Below are positions 1 to 8,275 of a stretch of 24,496 nt of DNA, piece after piece. The notes under the pieces were generated by a model that saw nothing but the letters and a program-made list of their open reading frames with translations, made no database searches and was not told where the DNA came from. Position 1 is the stretch's first letter; every line of letters starts with the position of its first letter. This DNA is from Gnetum montanum (Eukaryota; Streptophyta; Gnetopsida; Gnetales; Gnetaceae): positions 834,586 through 859,081 of the forward strand of contig MNCI01014752.1 of the NCBI GenBank assembly GCA_015680685.1, read 5' to 3'. The position numbers and the translations under genes were made by a program.

Positions 1-120
1 AACGATTAACCCCAAGTGTTTCTTGTGGCGTTAAGGCATTTAGTCTGCGGAGTTCTACCGGATCGCGCGTGTACGCTCGTATTCGTATGGTTGAGTGTAG
101 GGGTACCTCGCCACTCATCA
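1..120 (+). mobile_element. Terminal fragment of an LTR (inverted relative to the other LTRs)
   Basis: The reverse complement of this stretch begins TGATGAGTGGCGAGGTACCC and continues with a diverged version of the first 120 bp of the LTRs at 7467, 16516 and 17405. In its own orientation the LTR ends ...CTCATCA at 120, a proper CA terminus. The sequence after 120 (CCTTCCAATAGG) does not resemble the primer binding site seen in element 1, so this is a 3' LTR or a solo LTR of a plus-strand element whose body lies outside the window. The first 60 bp match best; the rest is much more diverged. Confidence 0.75.
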
Positions 121-125
121 CCTTC

Positions 126-730
126 CAATAGGTTTTAATGTCTTTCAATTGTAACTGCAAGAGGATTTTAGTCATACTTTCTCATAGTTTACCTAGACCT
201 TGTTATCGATTGATCCTCTACCTTCTGAAAGCCATAAATTCGAAGCAGTTATTCCTACAAAAAGGTCTGAATGTTTTCCAAAAAGGACTACATGAGGGTG
301 CTTTTCGCACTACCTCTTAATTTACCTAGACCTTGCTACCAAATGACCCTCTACCTTCTAGAAACCTCTAAATGCCTTTGAATGATCTTTTCCCTTTCGA
401 ATGACTCTCTACCTTCAAGTAGCCTAAAACTATAAGCAATTCTTCCCTTTCAAAAGGTCTTAATGCCTTCTGGTTAGGGACTGCAAGATAGTGCTAATCG
501 CACTACCTCACAATGTTGTTGTTAGATGACCCTCTACCTTCCAGAAGTTACAAACTCTAAACAATTAATCACTACTGGAAGGTCTTCATGCCTTCTGGAT
601 GATGTTTAACCTTTTGGATGACCCTTTGTCTTTTGGTAACCTCAAACTCTAAGCAATTGTTCTCTTCCGGTTTTCAATTGTCTTTCAATTAGGACTATAA
701 AAGGATGCTAATCACACTGCCTCGCACTTT
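126..730. repeat. Decayed tandem repeat, about four units
   Basis: Recurring blocks are seen. TTTACCTAGACCTTG occurs at 188 and 321. ACTACCTC or ACTGCCTC occurs at 309, 502 and 716. The phrase GACCCTCTACCTTC and its variants recur near 210, 343, 405 and 529. 'Aaggtcttaatgccttctgg'-like phrases recur near 265, 455 and 580. The spacing is irregular (about 133, 193 and 214 bp), as expected for old tandem copies with indels. There is no long open frame. Function unknown. Confidence 0.6.
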
Positions 731-1550
731 ACAACGCACGTGAAACACATTAAGACACATTATCCATGTACATCAATAAAAAATTCACAACATACATACC
801 CATGCTCTTACCAACCACCTCATAGGCTTTGTAATTACCTAATGAGATAATTGCCTAAACAGAACAACGATAACCTTGCCTGCTCGTTCACGAACAGACG
901 TACATACCTAGTTGCACATCAGCAAAAGTACATACCTGGTTGCACATCGTATTGTATCGTAATGTAACATCGCATAGTCAATCATTAACATCCCACAATC
1001 AAGAATAACAAAATTAAACATCTATTTGCGCGTCGTAAAAGGTGGGAGCAATTTAAAGTTTCCCATACGGGAGAAGCTACTTCCGCTAAACCTTCAGCTG
1101 AACGCAGTCGAAGGAAAACTGGCCAGAACCAAAAACGAATGAACGTTATGAACCCCCTGTTGATTACCGGACTAATAAATTGTTATTTCTTATTAAACTA
1201 GGTTGTTAGCTTTTTGCACCTGTTCGTAAACGTCGATTTTATTTATATACGCGATCGGGTAACTTGTTTTACACCCGGAATCTAAAAATCCAACAAAGAA
1301 AAACGATCACACTAAATCGATTGAAAAGAGTCAAATATTTTTCCAGGAATTTTTGGGTAACTGAATTATCGCATGCCCAGTCAAATTTTCGAAACCGCGG
1401 CAGCTGTTTGCAGAGGAAGAGATGACATCAAGAAAGCGTAACAAAATTATATATAACATTATCAAAATGTCGTCCACGTTCATAAAATTTCCGTTTCGGT
1501 TTTCATCGATAACTCTTCAGCCACCCAAACATATATACAGCAAGAATTAC
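731..1550. other. Unassigned region with a short GC-elevated block
   Basis: No gene is recognised. A short direct repeat (GTACATACCTAGTTGCACATC near 900 and a near-identical copy near 931) is present. At about 1005-1195 base composition is less AT-rich and contains several CpGs; one plus-strand frame stays open there for about 60 codons and is basic and Ser/Ala-rich, and the opposite strand is also open over part of it. This could be an exon relic, but no splice structure or family could be recognised. The rest is AT-rich. Confidence 0.35.
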
Positions 1551-1555
1551 GAAAT

Positions 1556-1561
1556 TTTATT
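1556..1561 (-). terminator. Putative poly(A) signal AATAAA of the spliced gene
   Basis: On the minus strand AATAAA lies about 120 nt downstream of the TAA stop at 1680-1682, a normal distance for a plant 3' UTR. It supports the gene model ending at 1680. The motif is common in AT-rich DNA, so alone it is weak. Confidence 0.45.
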
Positions 1562-1679
1562 CCATCACCTTAAAGGCTTAAACAAAGGTATTCTGTCTGA
1601 TGACATTTACATTCCGCACAATTTTAATCAAAAGCAAAAGTTCAAGTACAAACTGAATAACCAGCGGAGAACGATCTAG

Positions 1680-1789
1680 TTAGTCTTTGGATTTTGCCCC
1701 AACATCAGGAGCCGGAGCTGACGAATTCTTTGAAGCCTGACTTTCATCCTCTTTTTCTTTAAGAGCTGATCCTTGGGATTTGTCTGCGT
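1680..1789 (-). other. Exon 3 (coding, terminal) of the spliced gene
   Basis: Acceptor ...TTTTCTAG precedes 1789. The exon encodes an acidic/basic, low-complexity tail ending APAPDVGAKSKD and TAA. Intron 2 upstream holds a (GAAA)n tract at about 1846-1880 on the plus strand, i.e. a pyrimidine tract in the transcript. Confidence 0.6.
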
Positions 1790-3483
1790 CTAGAAAACAC
1801 AGCAATGATATCCGCATTAGTTTCTAAGATAACATCAAATGCCTGAGAAAAGAAAGAAAGAAAGAAAAGGAAAGGAAAAAACATTTTCCCCTGCCTCCCA
1901 AAGTGAATGCATAATTTGCTTTTAGTTTCTCTTGTGGAGGACGTCCAGAGGCATTTGCAATTGTGCAAGAAATCAATTAAAATTATTTTATTTGAAACTA
2001 AAACCGAGTATTTTTAATTACTCCATAGAAGCAACTCAGTTAATTTTCTTAACTAAACTTTACTCAAAAACAAATGTTGCTTGAGTTGCTGCATAAAATT
2101 GAAAACCAGAAAGTATACTTTCAAAAAAGACAGCAAACTCAACATAAAATAAACAAATTGGAAGGCAATCATCATAACATGATAAAAACTATTTAAACCT
2201 GATGGGGCCTTTTCGCTCTGATCAAGTCCCCTGCCATAGATTATTCCTCCAAAACCCTCCTCTGCACATCTGGTAGCATAGTCCTTCCCCAACGATTCTA
2301 CATTGTCGTCACCTCTACAAACAGTCAACACAATTATTCCATCAGAAAACAAAATTTCTACTAGATTGTGAATCCGAAAATTGTTGGTACAGTTATAAAA
2401 AATTTGACCGTAGAGAGACTCATAATTACAATCTCGTTAACAAACACAAACATTTAACATTTGCAAGCATCTAAAAAATTCCTCAAGGAACCTAAAATTA
2501 TATTATCAAATATCCTGAAATTGCTCCTCTCTTGCAGAAATAGGAATCAAAATGCTCATTAGGTTATCATAATGAGAAAGGATTTGAGCAGTGCTGCACT
2601 ACCACTCATTTTCTCGGTCGACACGGTATTGCAATTCATATACTGTTGACACTTAAAGCAATAATTGGAATTTCAGAGCTTTACCGAATATAAAAGACGT
2701 TTACATTTTTAATATCGATAAATAAAATAACCCTCAAAAGAGATGCATAGTTAGTTTGTGAAATCTGCAATTCACGGCATGATGTGCCATGAATCATAAG
2801 GAAATACTAAAGCTGATTCAGATTAAAGGATATCTAAACCGATAAATAATGTTGCATTTTTATTAATTTTTCCAGTTTAAGATATTATTTATTGCTAATT
2901 CTGATGCCAGCTAAAAACTAAAATTTCTATACTAAGCTCTCAACTGAAAAAAATTAGAAAATGCTACTACTCTCTGAAAAATGCTGCTAGGCTAGGCTGC
3001 AAAATCCTGCTAGGCTAGGTTGTTATTAACATCAGTGGATATAACAGCTCTCTCTCTTGTACTAGTATTAACCATTTTAATCCAATTCTTAGATTAGATT
3101 AAATTTTTCCGATGTATTACCGATTCACAGATCCTATACAATTTTTCAATCTATGAAGAGATCATACCCAGCACGGAAACAAGTGAAATGGCACACGCTG
3201 CCCACAGATTCAAAAATTTAAACTAATAAATGAAATTACATTCGGAAAACAAGAGCAGAGCAATTACAGGTAATCTTTTAAACTTTTTTTCAAAAAGAAA
3301 GTATGCTTACTGATCTTGTTGGCAAGCTTCCATGGACAGGCAGTCGGCAGCGGTAGCTCTGATACAGGGACAAGAAGAAGCAGTCAAGGCTGCAACTTTT
3401 ACAGTGGCACCGTAAATGGGATTTGGACTGGTACTAGTGACGACGCCGACGCTAAAATTGCACAGGGCTCTAAAACCAGCCAT
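1680..3483 (-). CDS. Three-exon gene for an uncharacterised 132-aa protein, possibly organelle-targeted
   Basis: Exons, in transcription order: 3483-3311 (173 nt, ATG at 3483-3481), 2314-2199 (116 nt), 1789-1680 (110 nt with TAA). The coding total is 399 nt, exactly 133 codons. Exon 1 ends with two bases of a codon and exon 2 supplies the third; exon 2 ends with one base and exon 3 supplies two. Intron 1 reads GTAAGC...TTGTAG (996 bp) and intron 2 GTTTAA...TTCTAG (409 bp). Residues 1-45 are rich in Ala, Ser, Thr and Val with almost no acidic residues, like a plastid or mitochondrial transit peptide. The middle (residues 58-97) contains GKDYATRCAEEGFGGIIYGR. The last 35 residues are hydrophilic (Lys, Glu, Asp, Ser, Ala) and probably disordered. 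The ATG is the first after an in-frame TAG and sits in a good plant context (GCTATGGCT). I do not recognise the family. A decayed copy is possible, but no internal stop is present. Confidence 0.62.
2199..2314 (-). other. Exon 2 (coding) of the spliced gene
   Basis: Preceded by the pyrimidine-rich acceptor ...CTGTTTGTAG and followed by GTTTAAAT. The shifted acceptor two bases further (AG at 2314-2313) would create an immediate stop after joining to exon 1, so 2314 is the better start. Encodes GDDNVESLGKDYATRC... to ...SEKAPS. Confidence 0.6.
3311..3483 (-). other. Exon 1 (coding) of the spliced gene
   Basis: Starts MAGFRALCNFSVGVV and ends ...ACQQD plus two bases, followed directly by the donor GTAAGC (3310-3305). 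Its GC content is clearly above that of the flanking intron. Confidence 0.62.
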
Positions 3484-4040
3484 AGCTGCCGCTTTTGCAC
3501 CAACCCAATATATATAAAAGACGTACTACGTATCTGATCTGCTCTTCTACACCCATTCACCAATAACAAAAAATTGTTGAAAACAGAAAACAGATCGAAA
3601 TCATTGCAGAGGCGTGCCACACGCCCACTTAAATGTGGCAGTGACGAGGAGGAGCGATGTACATGGAATAGGTGTCTGGATCATGCATAGCCATTGTTCT
3701 GGAAGTAGCAAATGTTTGCAACCTGAGTTTCCATGTGTCTGTATATGCCTTCGTTTTCGTTGCTCGCCCAGAATCTTCGCCGGCTTTTGTTGCAGAAACA
3801 AGACGAGGTTGCAAAAACACTCAAAACCTCTCTTCGACTTCGTAACGTCGGTTGCATTTTCCGGACGGCACCAGTTTGTTTCTACAATTATTTTTGCGGG
3901 TCGACATCTTTCGGGATCTGTCAGATTCATAGTTTTCGCTTTACAAACTCTCTTTTGTTTTTATTTATCTATTTTAGAGTCGGTATTCCTTTGGCAAACA
4001 CAGGTGAAATTTGCGCCCTGGTTTCCGCCGCATAAAATTC
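3484..4040 (-). promoter_or_regulatory. Presumed upstream region of the spliced gene
   Basis: This stretch is richer in GC and CpG than its surroundings, especially 3600-3960, and both strands show moderately long open frames that look accidental. A TATATATA run lies at about 3508-3517, only about 25 bp from the ATG, too close to be the usual TATA box unless the leader is almost absent. An inverted repeat TGCCAC...GTGGCA with a nearby TGACG core lies at about 3615-3650. No element is proven; the call rests on position. Confidence 0.3.
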
Positions 4041-4044
4041 CAGG

Positions 4045-4136
4045 TATCCGCCCAGTTTTCTGTTTTTCGGATGGGATGTACTGCATAGGATATCCGCCCA
4101 GTTTTCTGTTTTTTGGTTGGGATGGACTGCATAGGA
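4045..4136. repeat. Tandem duplication of 46 bp
   Basis: Two copies, 4045-4090 and 4091-4136, both starting TATCCGCCCAGTTTTCTG and ending CTGCATAGGA, with only a few differences. Because 46 is not a multiple of three, the duplication does not preserve a reading frame, which argues against coding here. Confidence 0.85.
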
Positions 4137-4213
4137 TCCCATTCACGACAAGAACTTTCGGTTACAGTTTTATCATCATCCGATTAACATGCGCCGAGGT
4201 ATGAAATCTTACA

Positions 4214-4272
4214 ATTGAATCACATTGGACAAGCCGCTCACTCTTTGGTCAGCAGGTTATGGGTTGGATTCA
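4214..4272 (+). repeat. tRNA-like module, possible SINE head remnant
   Basis: The sequence resembles the A-box to B-box part of a tRNA: CATTGGACAAGCCGCTCACT, an anticodon-arm-like TTTGGTCAGCAGG, then TTATGGGTTGGATTC, close to the B-box consensus GGTTCGANTCC. The 5' part of the A box is poor. It is too degenerate for a functional tRNA. SINE head is an inference; no body or tail is recognised. Confidence 0.35.
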
Positions 4273-4340
4273 TAATTTAAATTTCGATAATGAATTTTAT
4301 TATATTTTTATATACCTAAATGATCCTAAGTAAAGAAAAG

Positions 4341-4474
4341 AGGTACTATGTACAAAATACATTAATAGCAATAAGCTTTAAATAAAGCTACCTTGTACAA
4401 AATACATGAATCGCAATAAGCTTTAAATAAACCTACTTGTATAAATACATGAAAAGCAAAAAGTTTCAAGTCAA
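4341..4474. repeat. Tandem repeat, three units of about 45 bp
   Basis: Units at 4341-4386, 4387-4431 and 4432-4474 share the core TACAAAATACATGAATAGCA followed by AATAAGCTTTAAATAAA. The first two are very similar, the third more diverged. Confidence 0.8.
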
Positions 4475-4502
4475 GGTACCTTTCATCTACAATATTTAAA
4501 TA

Positions 4503-4575
4503 GGCAGTTATTAACTTAATGGTAAGAGTTTTACTTGTAACCCGAAATCATAGTTTTGATTCCACTAGGCACCAC
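4503..4575 (+). repeat. tRNA-like module, possible SINE or tRNA pseudogene
   Basis: Reads like a decayed tRNA: TTAACTTAATGGTAAGAG (A box and D-arm), TTACTTGTAACC (anticodon arm with a TGT-centred loop), then CATAGTTTTGATTCCA (B-box-like, cf. GGTTCGATTCC), and ends near GGCACCA. The T-stem no longer pairs well. Probably a SINE head or tRNA-derived fragment rather than a working tRNA gene. Confidence 0.35.
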
Positions 4576-5249
4576 TAAGTTATAAATTTTAAAAAGATTC
4601 CATAAAAGCAATTCTAAAATTGATCCATAATGCATGTTGTTCATTCTCTACTAATTGTAGTAAACACATTTGACATATTCTATTTTTCATGTTGCTCATC
4701 ATTCTTCAATTTCAACTCAAAGGTGGTCTTATCTTCTAACTTTGCTAATTAGTGATATCATGGATATTGGAATTGTTGCATGTAGATACTCTATTTCATC
4801 ATATTTGGCACTTCCTCTAATGTTTTGCTAATAATAATAAAGTTCTTTTGTATTTTTGAGTCAGTTTGCTATCTCTTTGAAACTTTATTTGTAACAATTT
4901 TCAAAGCTTGTTCTCAACTTATTATTACATTAGTATTTTTAATACCCCAATTTTTTAAGGGGAGAAGGGTGTCGAACCCCAAAAAAATAAATAATAATAC
5001 TAAAAAAATTAAAGTACATTACATCATTGAAGAGAAAGCTTTAAATAAAAAGCCTAATTGTTTTGGGGACTCCTTTTAAGGTTTTTATCTTTACAACCAA
5101 TCTTGAGAAGCCTCCCCTCTAGGGTAGGAAAAGGATCAATCCTTACTTTTATTTAGAAGTGGCCTCACCATTGGTTTCTTCTCAAGAGAAGGAGAAAAAA
5201 TTTTATAAAGAAAAAAGAATACATCAATTAGAGATAAAAGAACCAATAA
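4576..5249. other. AT-rich region without recognised content
   Basis: The 84-codon plus-strand open frame here (4825-5079) has low-complexity composition and no recognisable motif. The left (3') end of the neighbouring LINE relic may extend into this stretch, but no clear poly(A)-derived T tract marks it. Confidence 0.3.
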
Positions 5250-7461
5250 CAAAAGTTGAAATCTTTCCATTCTTAAATTTCTAAAACAAAAACAAATTAA
5301 TATTGTAAAAAACAAATTAATTGTATAGTTTTCATGGCAAGTTTTTTTGCTTGAAGTTGTAGCTAAAAAATGACATCTTTGAAACTTTGGTATTTAACAC
5401 TTGAAGAGAGGTCATAGTTATGCTCTTGTTACTTGAAAATAGCTGTACACCATAGCTTCCAAATAAAATAGAGAACAAATAGTCGAAGATAATTCTAGAT
5501 GCAAAAAAAATGTAGACAAAGCAGTCACTAAGAATGACTTCATTGATGCTTAGTTGAAAATTGTTATAAATTCTAGATGTCCATTTTCAAACACATTGAG
5601 TAATAGGAGACTCCAAAAAAACATGAGAAAATGAATCTTCACTTCTACAAAGAGGACATTGAGAGGAAATATTTTCCCTATATTTAAGACCTTAATGATA
5701 AGCTGTCATAAAAAAATACAAAATTTAGGAAATGTGGGAGCTTCATTTTCCTCATCCAAAAGTGTGATGATAATTACATTTTCTAGGCCTTATTAAATTT
5801 GTTATGAATAAAATGATTCTTTATAATAATCTCATAAGAAATGTTTGAAAGAAAATCATATTTTCCATCCTTTCAAAAAATATTTGGAAAAGCCTAATAC
5901 AAATTGTTATCAACTTTAAATAAATTCTTAATATTTGAAACTAATTTTAAAATTTTTTTAATTGTTCGATTTAAATCATAGAGGGTAGAAGAATCCATCT
6001 ATCATGCATACACAAATAAGAAATTGTAGTGATAATAAATCTGCTCCAAGTGGTACACAATCGAGATACATTGGTAGCCCAAGCTCCTTCATTAAAGGGA
6101 GGTCAGCATGGACTAATTTGCTTAAGCATATCATTTGAAACTATAATATTATTCTAATTCCAATATTTACTAAGCTTGCACCATGTCTCCCAACTTTGTT
6201 TAAGAATTAAAGAACCAAGAATAGAAATGACATGGAAAAAAAATAGTGAAGAAAGTTATTAGAAGATTAATTATTATCATTCTTAATATTCCTTACATGA
6301 GTCTATTTCTTAAATGGAGCATCCAAGTATCATCTCCATTAATGCAATCTGAAATTCATTTTGCTGCAAGCTAAATATCTTGGTTATGACAATTAATGAG
6401 GCCAAGTCCTCTATCTTTCCTACTACTAGTCCAAATATCCTAAGCATATCTAGAAAAACCTTTTCTATGTTGCTTAACAAACCAAAGAAATCAATGGATA
6501 ATACAATCATTCTCTCATAAGAAGCTTTAGAAGGAGCCCAATAACTGGAGTAATAACATGAGTTGATTAAAACATAGGCTACATACTTAAAACTTTACCA
6601 ATAAGGATGAACTTTTTTGCTTACCATTTATCATGTTTCTTTTTAATTTTATCAACTACATATTTCCACAAAATAGTAAGATTAGGCTCAAAAGAAAAAG
6701 GTATTCCTAAAATTTAGAAGACTGAATCTTTTTTCAAGATTTTTCATGGCTTGAGAGTAACCCACTCATCAATATTACCATTATAATAAATAATAGATTT
6801 TCATCAATTGATCTAAGAACCAAATAATATGCAGTAATCCTTTGTTCTAGCTAAAAGAGTAATAATCTATTGCAAAGGATTGATGATCAATGATGATCAT
6901 AAAAAAGAATCATCTACAAAGTGCATGCTAAATAATTGTGTACCTTGATCATTAATTGAAATTCCCTTAATGAAATTATTTTGTAGATCATAATGTAGAT
7001 TATGTGAAAGAAAATCTATAATAATAATAAAAATATAGAGAGTTAGAAGACAACCTTGATGAACTAATCATTGAAGAGAAAAGGAGGAACTTATCCAAAA
7101 TTAGTAGCAACTTAAGCATTAGTATCAGCAGGTAGGGTATGAAGAAGTTGAATAAAATAATCATCAAATCTTAGTTTCTAAAGATAAGGAATAATAAAAT
7201 TCAATACAATCTTGTCATAAGCTTTGACATAATCTAGCTTAATAAAAGCAATGTCTTGGTTATTATCAAAAGCCTATTGCATTCCTCCCTAAGCTGAAAT
7301 ATACTATTTAAGATGTATCTATCTTTAATAAAACTAGTCTACTTAGGTCTAATGATATCTTCAATAATCTTCTAAATTCTACAAGCCATGCATTCAACTA
7401 AAATTTTATAAGTATTGTTAAGGAGAGTAATAGGTCACTAATTACCAATATGTTGAAGATC
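5250..7461 (-). pseudogene. LINE (L1-type) ORF2 relic: reverse transcriptase to zinc-finger C-terminus
   Basis: Read on the minus strand from 7461 downward, L1-type landmarks appear in the right order: PITLLNNTYKILVECMACRI (about 7440-7380), FIKDRYILNSIF, then AFIKLDYVKAYDK (about 7245-7205, motif A-like), GTQLFSMHFVDDSFL with the catalytic FVDD at 6909-6920 (motif C), ILWKYVVDKIKKKHDKW (about 6690-6625, thumb region), and CPLCRSEDSFSHVF (CPLC at 5647-5658), the zf-RVT zinc finger found near the C-terminus of plant LINE reverse transcriptases. Stops and frameshifts are frequent, so it is long dead. The N-terminal endonuclease lies beyond the two LTR insertions and is not in the window. Both boundaries within this piece are uncertain except the right one, which is cut by element 1. 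Confidence 0.85.
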
Positions 7462-7466
7462 TCCAT
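7462..7466. repeat. Target site duplication, left copy (TCCAT)
   Basis: TCCAT directly precedes the left LTR terminus TG and is repeated exactly at 17307-17311 after the right LTR terminus CA. Confidence 0.9.
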
Positions 7467-7810
7467 TGCTGAGTGGCGAGGTACCCCTATGCTCAACCAT
7501 ACAAATACGAGCGTTTCACGTACGATCCAGTTGAATTCCAAGGACTAAGTACCTATGCGCCTTTGTGGAACAATAACGGGTTGGTTAATCATTTTCTTCC
7601 CAAACTTACTTGTATGTCACAGTTGTATGGTTAAGTAAGCCTAAGGCATATGATTTTTATGGCTTTTATGTGTTTTATATCCTGCACTAATAAGGAGGGG
7701 AAGAGAGATAACTAAGTGGCTAATCTAAATTAACTACTCATTAACTAAGTTCTAAGTACTCCTAACACCAGTATCTGTTCCCACTTGCCGTACACATCTT
7801 GAACCAGTGC

Positions 7811-7860
7811 AACGCTGCTGGGATTACCAAACGCTAATCGTTACTGGGTTGCCAAGCGCT
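7811..7860. repeat. 25-bp direct repeat within the LTR
   Basis: AACGCTGCTGGGATTACC... and AATCGTTACTGGGTTGCC... are adjacent 25-bp copies, each ending AA(A/G)CGCT or similar (CCAAACGCT, CCAAGCGCT). The same pair is found at the matching place in the other two full LTRs, so it is a family feature. Confidence 0.7.
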
Positions 7861-8010
7861 ACATGCATGCTCAAAGCAGTTGTACTAAGTGTATTTAACT
7901 AAGAGAGTTGTAGGGCGAGAGAAATCATTAATTAACTACAAAAGTATTAAATAATAATTAATTCTAATTAATCTATTCTGTATGCTACAAGGTTTATCAT
8001 AAAGTTTGTC

Positions 8011-8016
8011 TTTATT
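8011..8016 (-). terminator. Poly(A) signal in the 3' LTR of element 1
   Basis: AATAAA on the minus strand, about 165 nt after the TATA-like box. It is conserved in the element 2 LTR (17989-17984) and changed to AGTAAA in the 5' LTR of element 1. Confidence 0.5.
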
Positions 8017-8180
8017 TATGTACACAAAGTGTGCTTAGGTACACAATGCTTGAATAAAGATCCATTCACTCTATGACTCCTACTGTGGGCACGCAAAAAT
8101 AATTCTAACTCTGGGGGGAAAATGGCAAGAGTTTGGCTAAGGGTCTAACTTATAATGTGAAAACCAAGGATGCCACCTCT

Positions 8181-8188
8181 TATTTATA
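8181..8188 (-). promoter_or_regulatory. TATA-like box in the 3' LTR of element 1
   Basis: TATAAATA on the minus strand. The equivalent box is present in the element 2 LTR (18158-18165) but is deleted in the 5' LTR of element 1. Confidence 0.55.
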
Positions 8189-8256
8189 AGCAAGGAGACA
8201 GGCCGCGATATCAAGTATCTGACATCGCATGGTTGATCCGATATCATAGTTCATCA

Positions 8257-8275
8257 TACCCTCATGACTGAATGA
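8257..8275 (-). promoter_or_regulatory. Putative polypurine tract of element 1
   Basis: Just upstream of the 3' LTR the minus strand reads CAGTCATGAGGGTA then TGATGAAC. The matching position in element 2 reads CAGTCGTGGAGGTA. The purine run is short, so the call rests mainly on position and conservation. Confidence 0.4.

Larger units (their letters stand above)
7467..8256 (-). repeat. Element 1 3' LTR
   Basis: Begins TGCTGAGTGGCGAGG and ends ...TATCATAGTTCATCA on the plus strand. It contains a TATA-like TATAAATA (8188-8181, minus strand), an AATAAA signal (8016-8011, minus strand), and a 25-bp direct repeat at 7811-7860. The TATA box lies only about 70 bp from the upstream LTR edge, so U3 is short and R-U5 long. 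Confidence 0.92.

Noticed and set aside
126-730. CRISPR-like array
   Set aside because: Units vary in length and sequence, spacers are not distinct, and the context is a plant nuclear genome.
1422-1679. Plus-strand open frame of 85 codons
   Set aside because: Lies antisense to the predicted 3' UTR of the spliced gene and ends just before its stop; composition is AT-driven and no motif is seen.
3508-3520. TATA box for the spliced gene
   Set aside because: Only about 25 bp from the start codon, which would place the transcription start at the ATG; the real start is probably further upstream.
3614-4204. Plus-strand open frame of 196 codons upstream of the spliced gene
   Set aside because: No recognisable domain, Cys/Phe-rich composition with no family resemblance, overlaps a 46-bp non-triplet tandem duplication, and other strands and frames are also open over the same GC-richer block. 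Probably accidental.
4503-4575. Functional tRNA gene
   Set aside because: A-box and B-box are degenerate and the acceptor and T stems do not pair well; kept only as a tRNA-like remnant.
6310-6510. Minus-strand open frame of 66 codons as a separate gene
   Set aside because: Lies inside the LINE relic; short AT-rich open stretch without its own motifs.
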